Shown here: positions 47,720 to 56,582 of the stretch, piece after piece
Layout: each line of letters opens with the position of its first letter
Numbering within the stretch: position 1 is the stretch's first letter
Assembly: GCA_041875495.1 (NCBI GenBank)
Contig: CP112982.1
Span: 1,674,001-1,738,000 of the forward strand
DNA: 64,000 nt
Origin: Halomonas sp. CH40
GTDB lineage: Bacteria; Pseudomonadota; Gammaproteobacteria; Pseudomonadales; Halomonadaceae
Direction of reading: 5' to 3'
Translations under genes and position numbers: made by a program
The notes under the pieces: generated by a model
Told to the model about the DNA's origin: nothing
What the model saw: the letters and a program-made list of their open reading frames with translations, nothing else
Database searches by the model: none

Positions 47720-48481
47720 ATGGAATTAACCAATAAAATTATTGCAGTAACTGGCGGTGCCCGTGGCCTTGGTTTTGCCATGGCGGAACGTCTGGGTAAA
47801 GCGGGTGCCCGTCTGGCGTTATTGGATCTGAATGCCGATAATCTGGATAGTGCTGTCGCCAAATTGGCCAGCGGCGGTATTGATGCCCGCGCTTTTGTTG
47901 TCAATGTGGCGGATGAAGCCTCCGTTACCCAGGCGTTTGCCGATATTCTTGACCAAATGGGTGCCGTGAGCGGTCTGGTCAACAATGCCGGTATCACCAA
48001 AGATGCCTTGCTGATCAAAGCCAAGGAAGGTGAAGTACAAAAGCGTATGACGCTGGATGCCTGGAAGAGTGTTATTGATGTCAACCTGACCGGTGCCTTT
48101 CTATGCGGCCGTGAAGCGGCGACCCAGATGATCGAGGCTGATCAGGAAGGGGTGATTGTCAATATTTCGAGTATTTCCTGCGCGGGTAATATGGGGCAGT
48201 CAAACTACTCGGCGGCCAAGGCCGCGCTGAATGCGCTGACGGTTACCTGGGCAAAAGAGCTGGCCCGTTACGGTATCCGTACCGGCAGCGTGGCGCCTGG
48301 CTTTATCAATACCGAGATGACAGCCGCCATGCGGCCTGAAATTCTCGAAAACATTGCCTCAGGTGTGCCCCTCAAGCGCCTAGGTGAAGCGGATAACATT
48401 GCTCAGAGCGTTGAGTTTATTCTGACCAATGACTACTTCTCCGGGCGTGTGATTGAATGCGATGGTGGTTTGCGCCTTTAA
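47720..48481 (+). CDS. Short-chain dehydrogenase/reductase (FabG-like)
   Basis: 253 residues with a Rossmann fold: cofactor motif TGGARGLGFAMAE near residues 11-23, NNAG, and catalytic S-Y-K set with YSAAK. C-terminal FILTNDYFSGRVIECDGGLRL, split as NDYFSGRVIECDGG, is FabG-like. It could be a 3-oxoacyl-ACP or acetoacetyl-CoA reductase; the substrate cannot be fixed. The ATG at 47720 fits the family start, with AAAAGGTG upstream. A bidirectional terminator follows. Confidence 0.85.
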   Translation: MELTNKIIAVTGGARGLGFAMAERLGKAGARLALLDLNADNLDSAVAKLASGGIDARAFVVNVADEASVTQAFADILDQMGAVSGLVNNAGITKDALLIKAKEGEVQKRMTLDAWKSVIDVNLTGAFLCGREAATQMIEADQEGVIVNISSISCAGNMGQSNYSAAKAALNALTVTWAKELARYGIRTGSVAPGFINTEMTAAMRPEILENIASGVPLKRLGEADNIAQSVEFILTNDYFSGRVIECDGGLRL

Positions 48482-48497
48482 GTCGTTCTGGCCACAT

Positions 48498-48547
48498 AAA
48501 AATCCCGCTGATGCCAACAGGCACAGCGGGATTTTTTGCTGGGGCGC
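48498..48547. terminator. Bidirectional terminator
   Basis: AAAAATCCCGCTG/CAGCGGGATTTTT with a 13-nt loop and T-runs in both directions serves the SDR gene (plus) and the convergent barrel-protein gene (minus). Confidence 0.85.
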
Positions 48548-49545
48548 TAAAAATAGTTCTTCTGAATTTCGCGCTGAAAGTACATTTCCAGACGTAAGGT
48601 GACGGCCCAGCGCGGGTCATAGCTGTGCTCACGAGGGAAATGCAGCTCTGGAATTACATCGGCAAACAGCACGCCTTTATGCAGGTCGCGCCGGTAACGA
48701 GTCTGCAGATAATAATTGGTAATCCGCGGGTTGGAGGCGCTTTCACCCAGCGCAATGGCGGAATAACGCAGGGCGCTGCGGCTATTGATACGATGATTCA
48801 GTTCAGCCGTTTCGCTGTATTCCAGGTTATCCTCTTCTTCCCGCCACTGAATATTAGTGAGAAAACGCAGGTGTTTTGACGCATCAAGGGAGCGCCCGAG
48901 ATCCCAGCGGGTGCGGGCGGAATAGCCGCTGTTATTGAACCAGGAAAGGCGATTGTTGGATTCCAGCTGCCAGGGGCCTTCATTCAGCTGCCACAGCCGC
49001 TCGCTGGTAAAACGCACGTAAGGGTTCAGCGGAATGCGTAGCCGAATACCCGCGCCTACCCGATTGCTCCAGTTTTCGCGTTTATCACGGCTTTCCAGCC
49101 AGTTCAGCCCCAGAGTAGACGAGCGCCGGTCACGCTGATCATTACTCAATCGCCCTGAGCCCTGTTCCTGAAGGGTGCCCTGGGATTCTTCCGGGTCGCT
49201 TTCGATGACCAGACGTAGCCGGTCTTCTGACGTGGGAAGATCAAGACGAAAACGCAGACTCAGGTCGCCGCTGGCACCGTCGCCCTCCATCCAGTCAACT
49301 TCCTGGCCAAAGCGCAGATAGGATTCGTTCTCTACCCTGAGGCTTTCGTCCGTGCCAAAAAAGCCGTCGATATTGCGTGAGGTGTTATCTACCCAGTTGC
49401 CGATGCTTTTACGCGTGGGTTCCAGCCGCTCTACCGCCCAGGCAGGCAGGTCGCTATCATTTTCTGTTTCAGCGGCTCGTTCGTCAGCCAGCACGCTATG
49501 ACTCAAAAAAAAGCTTACCAGGCTCAATGCAACATGTTTTCTCAC
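48547..49545 (-). CDS. Predicted outer-membrane beta-barrel protein
   Basis: 332 residues. GTG start at 49545 with AAGGA 9 bp upstream. A signal peptide (about 1-20, SHSVLA) is followed by an acidic linker and many alternating amphipathic strands rich in Arg, Trp and Tyr. The protein ends in KNYF, the terminal aromatic of BAM substrates. This points to an outer-membrane barrel of about 12-14 strands. No known family recognised; similar uncharacterised proteins occur in marine gammaproteobacteria. Confidence 0.6.
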   Translation of the reverse strand: MRKHVALSLVSFFLSHSVLADERAAETENDSDLPAWAVERLEPTRKSIGNWVDNTSRNIDGFFGTDESLRVENESYLRFGQEVDWMEGDGASGDLSLRFRLDLPTSEDRLRLVIESDPEESQGTLQEQGSGRLSNDQRDRRSSTLGLNWLESRDKRENWSNRVGAGIRLRIPLNPYVRFTSERLWQLNEGPWQLESNNRLSWFNNSGYSARTRWDLGRSLDASKHLRFLTNIQWREEEDNLEYSETAELNHRINSRSALRYSAIALGESASNPRITNYYLQTRYRRDLHKGVLFADVIPELHFPREHSYDPRWAVTLRLEMYFQREIQKNYF

Positions 49546-49690
49546 CGCTACTTATCCTTTGCTTGAGCTGACGCAAAACTGCGTTGACGGCTATGACTTT
49601 ATAAGCTGAGCCAGCGCGCATCCATCGTTTTTTGGAAAAAGTGGCGGTGATAGCCGATATTCGGTACGGCCAGGTCATTATGGTGTGGAC

Positions 49691-49726
49691 AAATAAAAAC
49701 GGACGACCATGTAGGGCCGTCCGTTT
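49691..49726 (-). terminator. Terminator of the cupin gene
   Basis: AAACGGACG/CGTCCGTTT with a 12-nt loop, followed on the minus strand by TTTTATTT. Confidence 0.75.
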
Positions 49727-49738
49727 GAGAATACCTGT

Positions 49739-50116
49739 TTATTCGTAGGCGTCTGCCTGATCCTTGGTTTCGTGTTCGGTGCCCGGCGCATGCTCAGGAG
49801 GGCAGTAGGTTGTGTAAAGCTTGAGCATGATGGGGCCGGTATTGCGGAAGTTATGGTAGACCCCGGAAGGCACTATACTGACATAGCCGGCCTGAACCTC
49901 GACCTGGGTGTCACCAATAGAGGCCTCACCCTCACCTTCTACAAAATAGAGTAGTTGGTCGTGCCCCTCGTGAACCTCACCACCGATTTCACCGCCCGGG
50001 GGAATTGCCATCAAAACAAGCTGGGTATTATCGCCCGTCCAGATCACCTGACGAAACTCTTCATTTTCCTTAGCCATCTTAATAATCGGAAGGGTGGTTT
50101 TGCGGACTTCTTGCAT
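49739..50116 (-). CDS. Cupin domain protein
   Basis: 125 residues, a single small cupin. Metal ligands are visible in GGEVHEGHDQLLYFVEGEGE (H49, H52, E56-type pattern) and in VPSGVYHNFRN (second histidine near 88). It could be a mannose-6-phosphate isomerase-like or sensor cupin; the reaction is unknown. GGAGGT lies 6 bp before the ATG. It diverges from the riboswitch-dadA unit. Confidence 0.8.
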   Translation of the reverse strand: MQEVRKTTLPIIKMAKENEEFRQVIWTGDNTQLVLMAIPPGGEIGGEVHEGHDQLLYFVEGEGEASIGDTQVEVQAGYVSIVPSGVYHNFRNTGPIMLKLYTTYCPPEHAPGTEHETKDQADAYE

Positions 50117-50396
50117 ATCTTCACCTCCACTGGCTTAAAAGTATTTCAATTTTAGCCTAACAAGTACAATGAGATTTTGCAAAAAGGTATATGTTTAATC
50201 TTTTAAAGAATAGCGTGTTATTCAAGCAGGCATTGGGCATGAAAATTATGCGTCAAAAGGCCCTGATAAGGCGACCGCTAATGATGTATTGGAGTGTCTG
50301 GAAAAGACAAAGGCATATGAAATGTCATCGGCTAGACGTTTAGGTAATTGAACTTTGTTTGCTATATGAAGTATTAATTAATGCGTAACAAGTTTA

Positions 50397-50600
50397 CGCG
50401 CTTGCGGGAGAGATTGCTTTCGATCTTGTCATCATGCATCGAAGCAGCGCCAAAGGAGCAACCGCCCCGGAAACTCTCAGGCCCCCGGACCGTCTGCGCG
50501 AAAACTTTCCGGAGAGCGGCTGATGTCTGCGTCATTCAGTCCACCGAAGGAGCAAACAAGCCCATGGCTTGCGAATCTCTCAGGTTAAGGACGGAAGGGG
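50397..50600 (+). promoter_or_regulatory. Tandem glycine riboswitch
   Basis: Two glycine aptamers lie in a row. Aptamer 1 (about 50404-50505) has GCGGGAGAG, CAAAGGAGCAA and CTCTCAGG. Aptamer 2 (about 50507-50600) has CCGGAGAG, CCGAAGGAGCAA and CTCTCAGG. The linker is short, as in cooperative tandem glycine riboswitches. It controls the dadA-like gene 50 bp downstream. Confidence 0.9.
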
Positions 50601-50601
50601 C

Positions 50602-50626
50602 ACACACCTAACCCGTGTGTTTTTTC
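50602..50626 (+). terminator. Riboswitch expression-platform terminator
   Basis: ACACAC (50602-50607) pairs with GTGTGT (50615-50620), followed by a T-run, right after aptamer 2. Glycine binding would be expected to influence this hairpin, giving control by premature termination. The stem is short (6 bp), so its strength is uncertain. Confidence 0.55.
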
Positions 50627-50653
50627 CTGACGCCTTACATCTGGAGAGAAAGC

Positions 50654-51913
50654 ATGCTACCTGCTTCCCCCCGCCATATCGCTGTTATCGGCGGTGGCAT
50701 CACGGGTATTACCACTGCCTACAGCCTGCTCAAACGCGGCTTTGATGTCACTGTGTTCGAAAAAAATCTCTATGCTGCCATGGAGACGTCTTTTGCCAAT
50801 GGCGGCCAGCTGTCGGCCTCTAACGCGGAGGTGTGGAACCACTGGCCAACCGTGATTAAGGGATTGCGCTGGATGCTACGCCGCGATGCGCCGCTTTTGG
50901 TCAGTCCGCGTCCCACCTGGCACAAGCTGAGCTGGTTCGCCGAATTTATCCGCGCTATTCCCCAGTATGAAAACAACACCAGTGAAACGGCACGGCTGGC
51001 GATTGCCGCCCGTGAGCACCTGTTTCAGTGGGCCGCCGACGAATCTATCGACTTTGACGTCAAGCATGAAGGCATATTGCATATCTACCGCGATAAAAAA
51101 GGCTTTGACCATGCTGCCAATGTCTCAAAATTGCTGGCAAAAGGCGGGCTTGAGCGCCGTCCAGTGACACCAGAGGAAATGCGTGTCATCGAGCCGACGC
51201 TTGCTGGCAACTACTATGGCGGCTTTTATACTGAAAGCGATGCCACAGGTGATATTCATAAATTTACTCACAGCCTTGCCCAGGCGGCCGAGCGTCGTGG
51301 TGCGACCCTCAACTATGGCCATAGCGTTCAGGATCTGGGCGCCAATGAAACCAGCGCCTGGGTTGTCGCTGAGGTTGATGGTCAGTCCGTACGCCAAACC
51401 TTCGACGGCGTAGTTGTTTGTGCAGGCGTTGGTAGCCGCCACCTGGCGGCCAAACTGGGAGACCGGGTGAATATCTATCCCGTCAAGGGTTACTCGATTA
51501 CCGTGGGCCTTAATGATGCTGCCTCTCAACAGGGCGCGCCAACGGTCAGCTTGCTTGATGATGACACCAAGCTCGTCACTAGCCGCCTGGGTAATGACCG
51601 TTTTCGCGTGGCAGGCACCGCCGAGTTCAGCGGTATCAACCGCGATATCCGTGACGACCGTATTCGTCCGCTTATCCGCTGGGTGGAAGAATGCTTTCCT
51701 AATGTCAGCACGCGCCAAGTGGTGCCCTGGGCGGGGCTACGCCCCATGCTTCCCAATATGATGCCGCGCGTCGGCAACGGAAAACTGCCGACCGTCTTCT
51801 ACAATACGGGCCATGGGCACCTTGGCTGGACGTTATCGGCTATCACGGCAGAACTGCTCGCCGATGCGGTGGAAAGCAGCGCAGTGCAAACGCGCGCGGT
51901 GCTGGCTCGTTAA
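50654..51913 (+). CDS. dadA: DadA-like D-amino acid dehydrogenase
   Basis: 419 residues of the DAO/DadA flavoenzyme family. The FAD site VIGGGITGITTAYSLLKRG begins at about residue 10, and the C-terminal GHLGWTLSAITAELLAD is typical of DadA. Such enzymes oxidise D-amino acids, or in some cases glycine, to oxo acids and pass electrons to the respiratory chain. Control by a glycine riboswitch suggests the physiological substrate may be glycine or a compound metabolically tied to it. GGAGAG precedes the ATG at 50654. No alanine racemase gene is adjacent. Confidence 0.85.
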   Translation: MLPASPRHIAVIGGGITGITTAYSLLKRGFDVTVFEKNLYAAMETSFANGGQLSASNAEVWNHWPTVIKGLRWMLRRDAPLLVSPRPTWHKLSWFAEFIRAIPQYENNTSETARLAIAAREHLFQWAADESIDFDVKHEGILHIYRDKKGFDHAANVSKLLAKGGLERRPVTPEEMRVIEPTLAGNYYGGFYTESDATGDIHKFTHSLAQAAERRGATLNYGHSVQDLGANETSAWVVAEVDGQSVRQTFDGVVVCAGVGSRHLAAKLGDRVNIYPVKGYSITVGLNDAASQQGAPTVSLLDDDTKLVTSRLGNDRFRVAGTAEFSGINRDIRDDRIRPLIRWVEECFPNVSTRQVVPWAGLRPMLPNMMPRVGNGKLPTVFYNTGHGHLGWTLSAITAELLADAVESSAVQTRAVLAR

Positions 51914-51976
51914 TCGACACGCCTTCAATAGGGCGCAGCGACAAGTGGTAAGTCAGGTGCTGCGTCCGATTGTACA

Positions 51977-52642
51977 TCACGTCCTTTTTTCATGTTGTCG
52001 CACCCCACAGCCCTTAAGAACAATACGGGACAGAAAGCGGGTGATGTCCTCGATATCGTCTTCACTCAGCGTCTCCTTGCCGGTGATGCCCAGTACCTGG
52101 GTTTCGAAGTCGGCGTAGTGCTGGGTGGATGACCAGATCAGGAAAATCAGCCAGACCGGATTCACCGGGTCCATCAGGCCGCGTTCGGCCCATTGCTCGA
52201 AAACCCGGGCACGACTCTCGACCCAGTCGCGCAGCTCGCCGCTCAGATACTCCTGAAGAAAGGGCGCGCCGCCCAGAATCTCGGCTGCAAATAGCCGGGA
52301 CCCCTCAGGATGGCGAAGCGAGAGTTGCATCTTGCGGCGTATGAAGGCGGTGAGCACTTCTGCTGGGTCATCCTCTACCGAAATATCATCCAGCAGCGCA
52401 TTCCAGCGCTGCATCATCCTTGCCAGCAGGCGCACATAGAGCGCCTGTTTGCTGCCCATGTAGTAAAGCACATTGGACTTTGGCAGCCCGGCGGCTTCAG
52501 CGATGGCCTGAACGCTGGCGCCGCGATAGCCATGGCGGGCAAAAATGGTCTCGGCGGCGGCAAGGATCAGCTGCTCGTTGTGTGCCCGCGTGGCCTCTTT
52601 GGATATCGCTGATGGCTTGGCGGTGCCAGGGGGTGAGGTCAT
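51977..52642 (-). CDS. rutR: TetR family regulator, RutR-like
   Basis: 221 residues. The N-terminal TetR helix-turn-helix (about 22-68, GYRGASVQAIAEAAGLPKSNVLYY, split as ASVQAIAEAAGLPKSN) is followed by a C-terminal YcdC/RutR-type ligand domain. E. coli RutR senses uracil and thymine and binds TTGACCANNTGGTCAA; it also touches purine genes. Here the gene diverges from xdhA, and a matching palindrome lies between them, so it probably controls purine catabolism. The ligand is inferred to be a pyrimidine or purine. Confidence 0.8.
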   Translation of the reverse strand: MTSPPGTAKPSAISKEATRAHNEQLILAAAETIFARHGYRGASVQAIAEAAGLPKSNVLYYMGSKQALYVRLLARMMQRWNALLDDISVEDDPAEVLTAFIRRKMQLSLRHPEGSRLFAAEILGGAPFLQEYLSGELRDWVESRARVFEQWAERGLMDPVNPVWLIFLIWSSTQHYADFETQVLGITGKETLSEDDIEDITRFLSRIVLKGCGVRQHEKRT

Positions 52643-52710
52643 TTTGGCTCCTGAAAATATGGCCCGCGACTTGCATTGTTATCAGGACTGAACCATTCTT
52701 GGAACTATCC

Positions 52711-52724
52711 TGACCAATTGGTCA
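52711..52724. promoter_or_regulatory. RutR-type operator
   Basis: The palindrome TGACCAATTGGTCA is perfect over 14 bp and matches the core of the E. coli RutR box (TGACCANNTGGTCA). It lies 17 bp before the xdhA start and in the 99-bp divergent region with the TetR gene. Confidence 0.8.
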
Positions 52725-52741
52725 ACATGTGAGTTAATGCC

Positions 52742-54199
52742 ATGATCAACTTCCTGCTTAATGGCCAGCCGCGCAACGTGGCGGCCAGGCCCGATACCAG
52801 CGTGCTCGAGCTACTGCGCGAGACGCTTGGCCAGGTGGGCACCAAGGAAGGCTGCGCTTCCGGTGATTGCGGCGCCTGTACCGTCGCGGTCGGTGACGTC
52901 AATGATACAGGAAAAATGCACTACCATAGTGCAAACGCCTGCATCATGCCCGCCCATCAATTGCAAGGCCGCAGCCTGGTGACCGTTGAAGGGCTCGCCG
53001 ATGGCGATAACCTGCACCCGGCGCAGTCGGCGATGGTCACCTGTCACGCCAGCCAGTGCGGCTTCTGCACACCCGGCATTGTGATGTCGCTGTTTACCTT
53101 GCACGAAGCCCAGCCCGATACGCCTTCGCCACTGACACCCGAACGCCTGGAAGCGGCATTGGGCGGCAACCTGTGCCGCTGCACCGGTTACCGGCCGATT
53201 CGTGATGCGGCGCTGAGCATGGCCGATCACCCAGCGCCGCGCTATGCCTGGTGGCACGATGTTTCTGCACCGGAACTCGCAGCGCAGATAGATAGTACAT
53301 CAGCCGACGAGCACTTTGTGCAGCCGACAACTCTGGCGGCACTGCTCGTCGCACGTAAGCGTCACCCTGTGGCGCCGCTGGTGGCTGGGGGAACTGACTT
53401 GTGGCTGAACGTCACCCAGAACCTGAAGCGCTATGAGCGGGTGATTGATGTTACCCGGGTGGATGAGTTGTTGGGAGTAGCAGCTGCCACGCTTGACGAT
53501 GGGCGGAAAGGCTGGTGGATCGGTGCCGCCGTGACCTATACGCGGTTGATGCCGCTGCTGGATGAGCATTTTTCCGGCTTTGCCCATCTGCTTCACCGCC
53601 TGGGCTCGGCGCAGATCCGTAACCGTGGCACCTTGGGGGGCAATATCGCCAATGCCTCGCCCATTGGCGATACCCCACCGGTGTTGCTGGCGCTTGAAGC
53701 GCGGCTGTTGCTGGCCAGCCCAGAGGGCGAGCGGGAGCTGGCGCTGGATGAGTTCTTTATTGACTACAAAAAGACCGCCTTGCGCGAAGACGAAGTGATC
53801 CGGGCGGTCTTCTTGCCGGCACCCAAGCCCGCGCATACGCTCAAGGTGTGGAAAATATCCAAACGCCGCGAGGACGATATCTCAGCGCTGCTGGGGGCTT
53901 TTCACTGGCGTATGGAGCAGGGAGTGCTGCGCGAGGTGCGCCTGGCCTTCGGCGGCATGGCGGCCATTCCCAAGCGTGCCTATAGCGTCGAAGCCGCTCT
54001 GGAAGGGCAGCCACCCACAGAGGTGACGTTTACCGCCGCCCGCGCGGCCCTGCTTGAGGCCTTCATGCCCATCAGCGATGTGCGCAGCAGCGCAGAGTAT
54101 CGCCAACTGGCTGCTGCCAACCTGCTGGAGCGCCTGCGTCTTGTGGTGTCGTCTACTGCTCCGACCGAGGAGGTCATGCTCCATGCGTACGCTCACTAG
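52742..54199 (+). CDS. xdhA: XdhA, xanthine dehydrogenase small subunit
   Basis: 485 residues. The N-terminal plant-type [2Fe-2S] domain has C38, C43, C46 and C67; the second, helical [2Fe-2S] domain has C106, C109, C145 and C147. The FAD-binding domain (about 190-370) contains VAGGTDLWLNVTQ and GGNIANASPIGD, and a CO-dehydrogenase flavoprotein C-terminal domain follows. It passes electrons from the molybdenum subunit to NAD+. The start at 52742 has a weak ribosome binding site. It is first in the purine operon, right behind the RutR-type operator. Confidence 0.95.
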   Translation: MINFLLNGQPRNVAARPDTSVLELLRETLGQVGTKEGCASGDCGACTVAVGDVNDTGKMHYHSANACIMPAHQLQGRSLVTVEGLADGDNLHPAQSAMVTCHASQCGFCTPGIVMSLFTLHEAQPDTPSPLTPERLEAALGGNLCRCTGYRPIRDAALSMADHPAPRYAWWHDVSAPELAAQIDSTSADEHFVQPTTLAALLVARKRHPVAPLVAGGTDLWLNVTQNLKRYERVIDVTRVDELLGVAAATLDDGRKGWWIGAAVTYTRLMPLLDEHFSGFAHLLHRLGSAQIRNRGTLGGNIANASPIGDTPPVLLALEARLLLASPEGERELALDEFFIDYKKTALREDEVIRAVFLPAPKPAHTLKVWKISKRREDDISALLGAFHWRMEQGVLREVRLAFGGMAAIPKRAYSVEAALEGQPPTEVTFTAARAALLEAFMPISDVRSSAEYRQLAAANLLERLRLVVSSTAPTEEVMLHAYAH

Positions 54200-56582
54200 T
54201 CTGCCACCGACCGCACCTGCTGGCGCCAAGCGTCCTGCTGACAAGCATTCCCGCATGCATGAGAGTGCCATCAAGCATGTGACCGGCCGCGCTGCCTACA
54301 TTGATGACCTCAAGGCGCCAGCCGATACGCTGCACATCGCCCTGGGGCTTTCAAGCGTTGCCCATGGTCGGCTTACCCACCTGGATCTGCCACGTATTCG
54401 CCTGTTGCCTGGCGTGGTTGACGCTGTCGGGGTCGAGGATGTGCCGGGGCACACTGATATTGGCCCGGTATTTCCCGGCGACCCGGTATTGGTTGAATCG
54501 GAAATCAGCTACGCCGGCCAGGTACTGTTTGCCGTGGCTGCCGAGACCTATCGTGGCGCGCGGGAGGCCGTCAAGGCAGCGTTTGATGCCGGCATGGTCA
54601 GCGTTGACGCCGACACCCCGAGCCTTGACCCGGTAACCGCCATTGCGCGTGATGAAGTGGTTCGTCCCGCCCATGTGCAACAGCGTGGCGAGTGGCAGCA
54701 GGCGCTGAAGGAGGCTGCGCATGTGATTGAAGGCGAGCAGTTTGTCGGCGGCCAGGAACATTTCTATCTGGAAGGCCAGGCCTGCCTGGTCACGCCCACC
54801 GAGGATGATGGGGTCGTGGTGCACACGTCCAACCAGCATCCCAGTGAAACCCAGAAGCTGGTGGCCGAGGTGCTGGGCATTCCGCTGCACGCCGTGACCG
54901 TGGAAGTGCGCCGCATGGGCGGCGGCTTCGGCGGTAAGGAAACTCAGGCCTCGCCCTGGGCGTGTATCGCCGCACTGATCAGCCGTCGCACCGGACGCGC
55001 CGCCCGGGTGCGCCTGCCGCGCAGCGAGGATATGCGCGCGACTGGCAAGCGTCACCCTTTCCACAACCGCTACCGGCTGGGCGTGGATGGTAACGGCGTG
55101 ATCCAGGGCGGTGAGATCACCCTGATTGGTGATTGCGGCTACTCGCCGGATCTTTCTGATGCCATTGTCGACCGCGCCATGTTCCACAGCGATAACGCCT
55201 ATTCGCTGGGCGCTGCCTGCGTGACGGGCCATCGGGCGCGCACCCACACCGCCTCGAACACGGCGTTTCGCGGGTTTGGCGGCCCCCAGGGCATGATGGC
55301 GATTGAAGCGGCAATGGATGATATTGCCCGGCACCTGGGAGAAGACCCGCTGACGGTGCGCAAGCGCAACCTGTATCGCCAGGACGACTCGTCTTCGCCA
55401 CGCAATGTGACGCACTATGGCCAGCAGGTCGACCAGACCGAGTTGCTGCATACGCTGATGGCGCAGCTGGAAACAAGTAGCGGCTACTGGGCGCGACGTG
55501 AGGCAATCACAGCGTTCAATGCGCAAAACAGCGTGATCAAGAAAGGCCTGGCGCTGACGCCGGTGAAGTTCGGTATTTCCTTCACCGCCAAGCATCTTAA
55601 TCAGGCCGGCGCGCTCTTGCATGTGTATACCGATGGCAGTGTGCTGATCAATCACGGGGGCACCGAAATGGGCCAGGGGCTGCACACCAAGATCATCCAG
55701 GTGGTGGCCCGCGAACTGGGGCTGGATCTCAACACAGTGCGCATCAGCGCCACGCGTACCGACAAGGTGCCCAACACTTCGCCGACCGCGGCCTCCAGCG
55801 GGGCCGACCTCAACAGCCAGGCTGCCCGGGATGCCTGTGTGAAGCTTAAGGCGCGCCTGTTTGACTTTGCCGCCGAGCACTTTTTTGCCGAGCAGGGCGT
55901 GGATACCGACAGCATGCGCCTGGAAGAAGGCCAGCTGGTTGTGGGGGCAGGCAACAGCGAGCGGCGCATTGGCTGGGGCGAGCTGATCCAGGCCGCCTAT
56001 TTTGGTCGCGTCTCGCTGTCGGAGAAGGGCTTCTACGCCACGCCCCTGATTCACTACGATCGCAACCTTGGCCAGGGCAATCCTTTCTATTACTACGCCT
56101 TTGGTGCGGCGGTGTCCGAAGTCTGTGTTGATACCCTGAGCGGTGAATATCAGGTCACACGTGTCGATATCCTTCACGATGTGGGCGACTCATTAAACCC
56201 GGCCATTGATATTGGCCAAGTAGAGGGAGGCTTTATTCAGGGGATGGGATGGCTGACCAGTGAGGAGCTTAACTGGAATGCTGACGGCCAGCTGATGACG
56301 ACGGGCCCCGCTACCTACAAGATCCCCACCTTTGGCGACTTGCCGCCGGTGTTTAACGTCGCCCTGATGGAAGGCCACCCTAATTCAATGGCGAGTATCT
56401 ATCGTTCCAAGGCGGTGGGTGAGCCACCTTTCATGCTGGCTATCTCGGTGTGGTCGGCGCTGCGCGACGCGCTGGCAAGCCTTGCGGATTATCGCCGGTC
56501 ACCGCGTCTGGATACGCCGGCCACCCCGGAACGGGTGCTGCTGGCCGCTGACGCGCTGCGTCGCGAGCAGGTGTCAGCGTGA
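54183..56582 (+). CDS. xdhB: XdhB, xanthine dehydrogenase large subunit (molybdenum)
   Basis: 799 residues. It binds molybdopterin and oxidises hypoxanthine and xanthine to urate. Typical elements are GFGGKET, the FRGFGGPQGM segment, EMGQGLHTKI and the catalytic-glutamate motif KAVGEPPFML near the C-terminus. I place the start at the ATG at 54183, with GAGGAGGT upstream, overlapping the xdhA stop by 17 bp; an open frame exists back to 54054 but lies inside xdhA. Third positions are strongly G/C. Likely cytoplasmic. Confidence 0.95.
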   Translation: MRTLTSLPPTAPAGAKRPADKHSRMHESAIKHVTGRAAYIDDLKAPADTLHIALGLSSVAHGRLTHLDLPRIRLLPGVVDAVGVEDVPGHTDIGPVFPGDPVLVESEISYAGQVLFAVAAETYRGAREAVKAAFDAGMVSVDADTPSLDPVTAIARDEVVRPAHVQQRGEWQQALKEAAHVIEGEQFVGGQEHFYLEGQACLVTPTEDDGVVVHTSNQHPSETQKLVAEVLGIPLHAVTVEVRRMGGGFGGKETQASPWACIAALISRRTGRAARVRLPRSEDMRATGKRHPFHNRYRLGVDGNGVIQGGEITLIGDCGYSPDLSDAIVDRAMFHSDNAYSLGAACVTGHRARTHTASNTAFRGFGGPQGMMAIEAAMDDIARHLGEDPLTVRKRNLYRQDDSSSPRNVTHYGQQVDQTELLHTLMAQLETSSGYWARREAITAFNAQNSVIKKGLALTPVKFGISFTAKHLNQAGALLHVYTDGSVLINHGGTEMGQGLHTKIIQVVARELGLDLNTVRISATRTDKVPNTSPTAASSGADLNSQAARDACVKLKARLFDFAAEHFFAEQGVDTDSMRLEEGQLVVGAGNSERRIGWGELIQAAYFGRVSLSEKGFYATPLIHYDRNLGQGNPFYYYAFGAAVSEVCVDTLSGEYQVTRVDILHDVGDSLNPAIDIGQVEGGFIQGMGWLTSEELNWNADGQLMTTGPATYKIPTFGDLPPVFNVALMEGHPNSMASIYRSKAVGEPPFMLAISVWSALRDALASLADYRRSPRLDTPATPERVLLAADALRREQVSA

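Noticed and set aside
54351..56177. A 608-codon open frame on the minus strand opposite xdhB
   Set aside because: It is an antisense shadow created by strong third-position G/C bias in xdhB; its translation has no recognisable motif and xdhB is clearly real.
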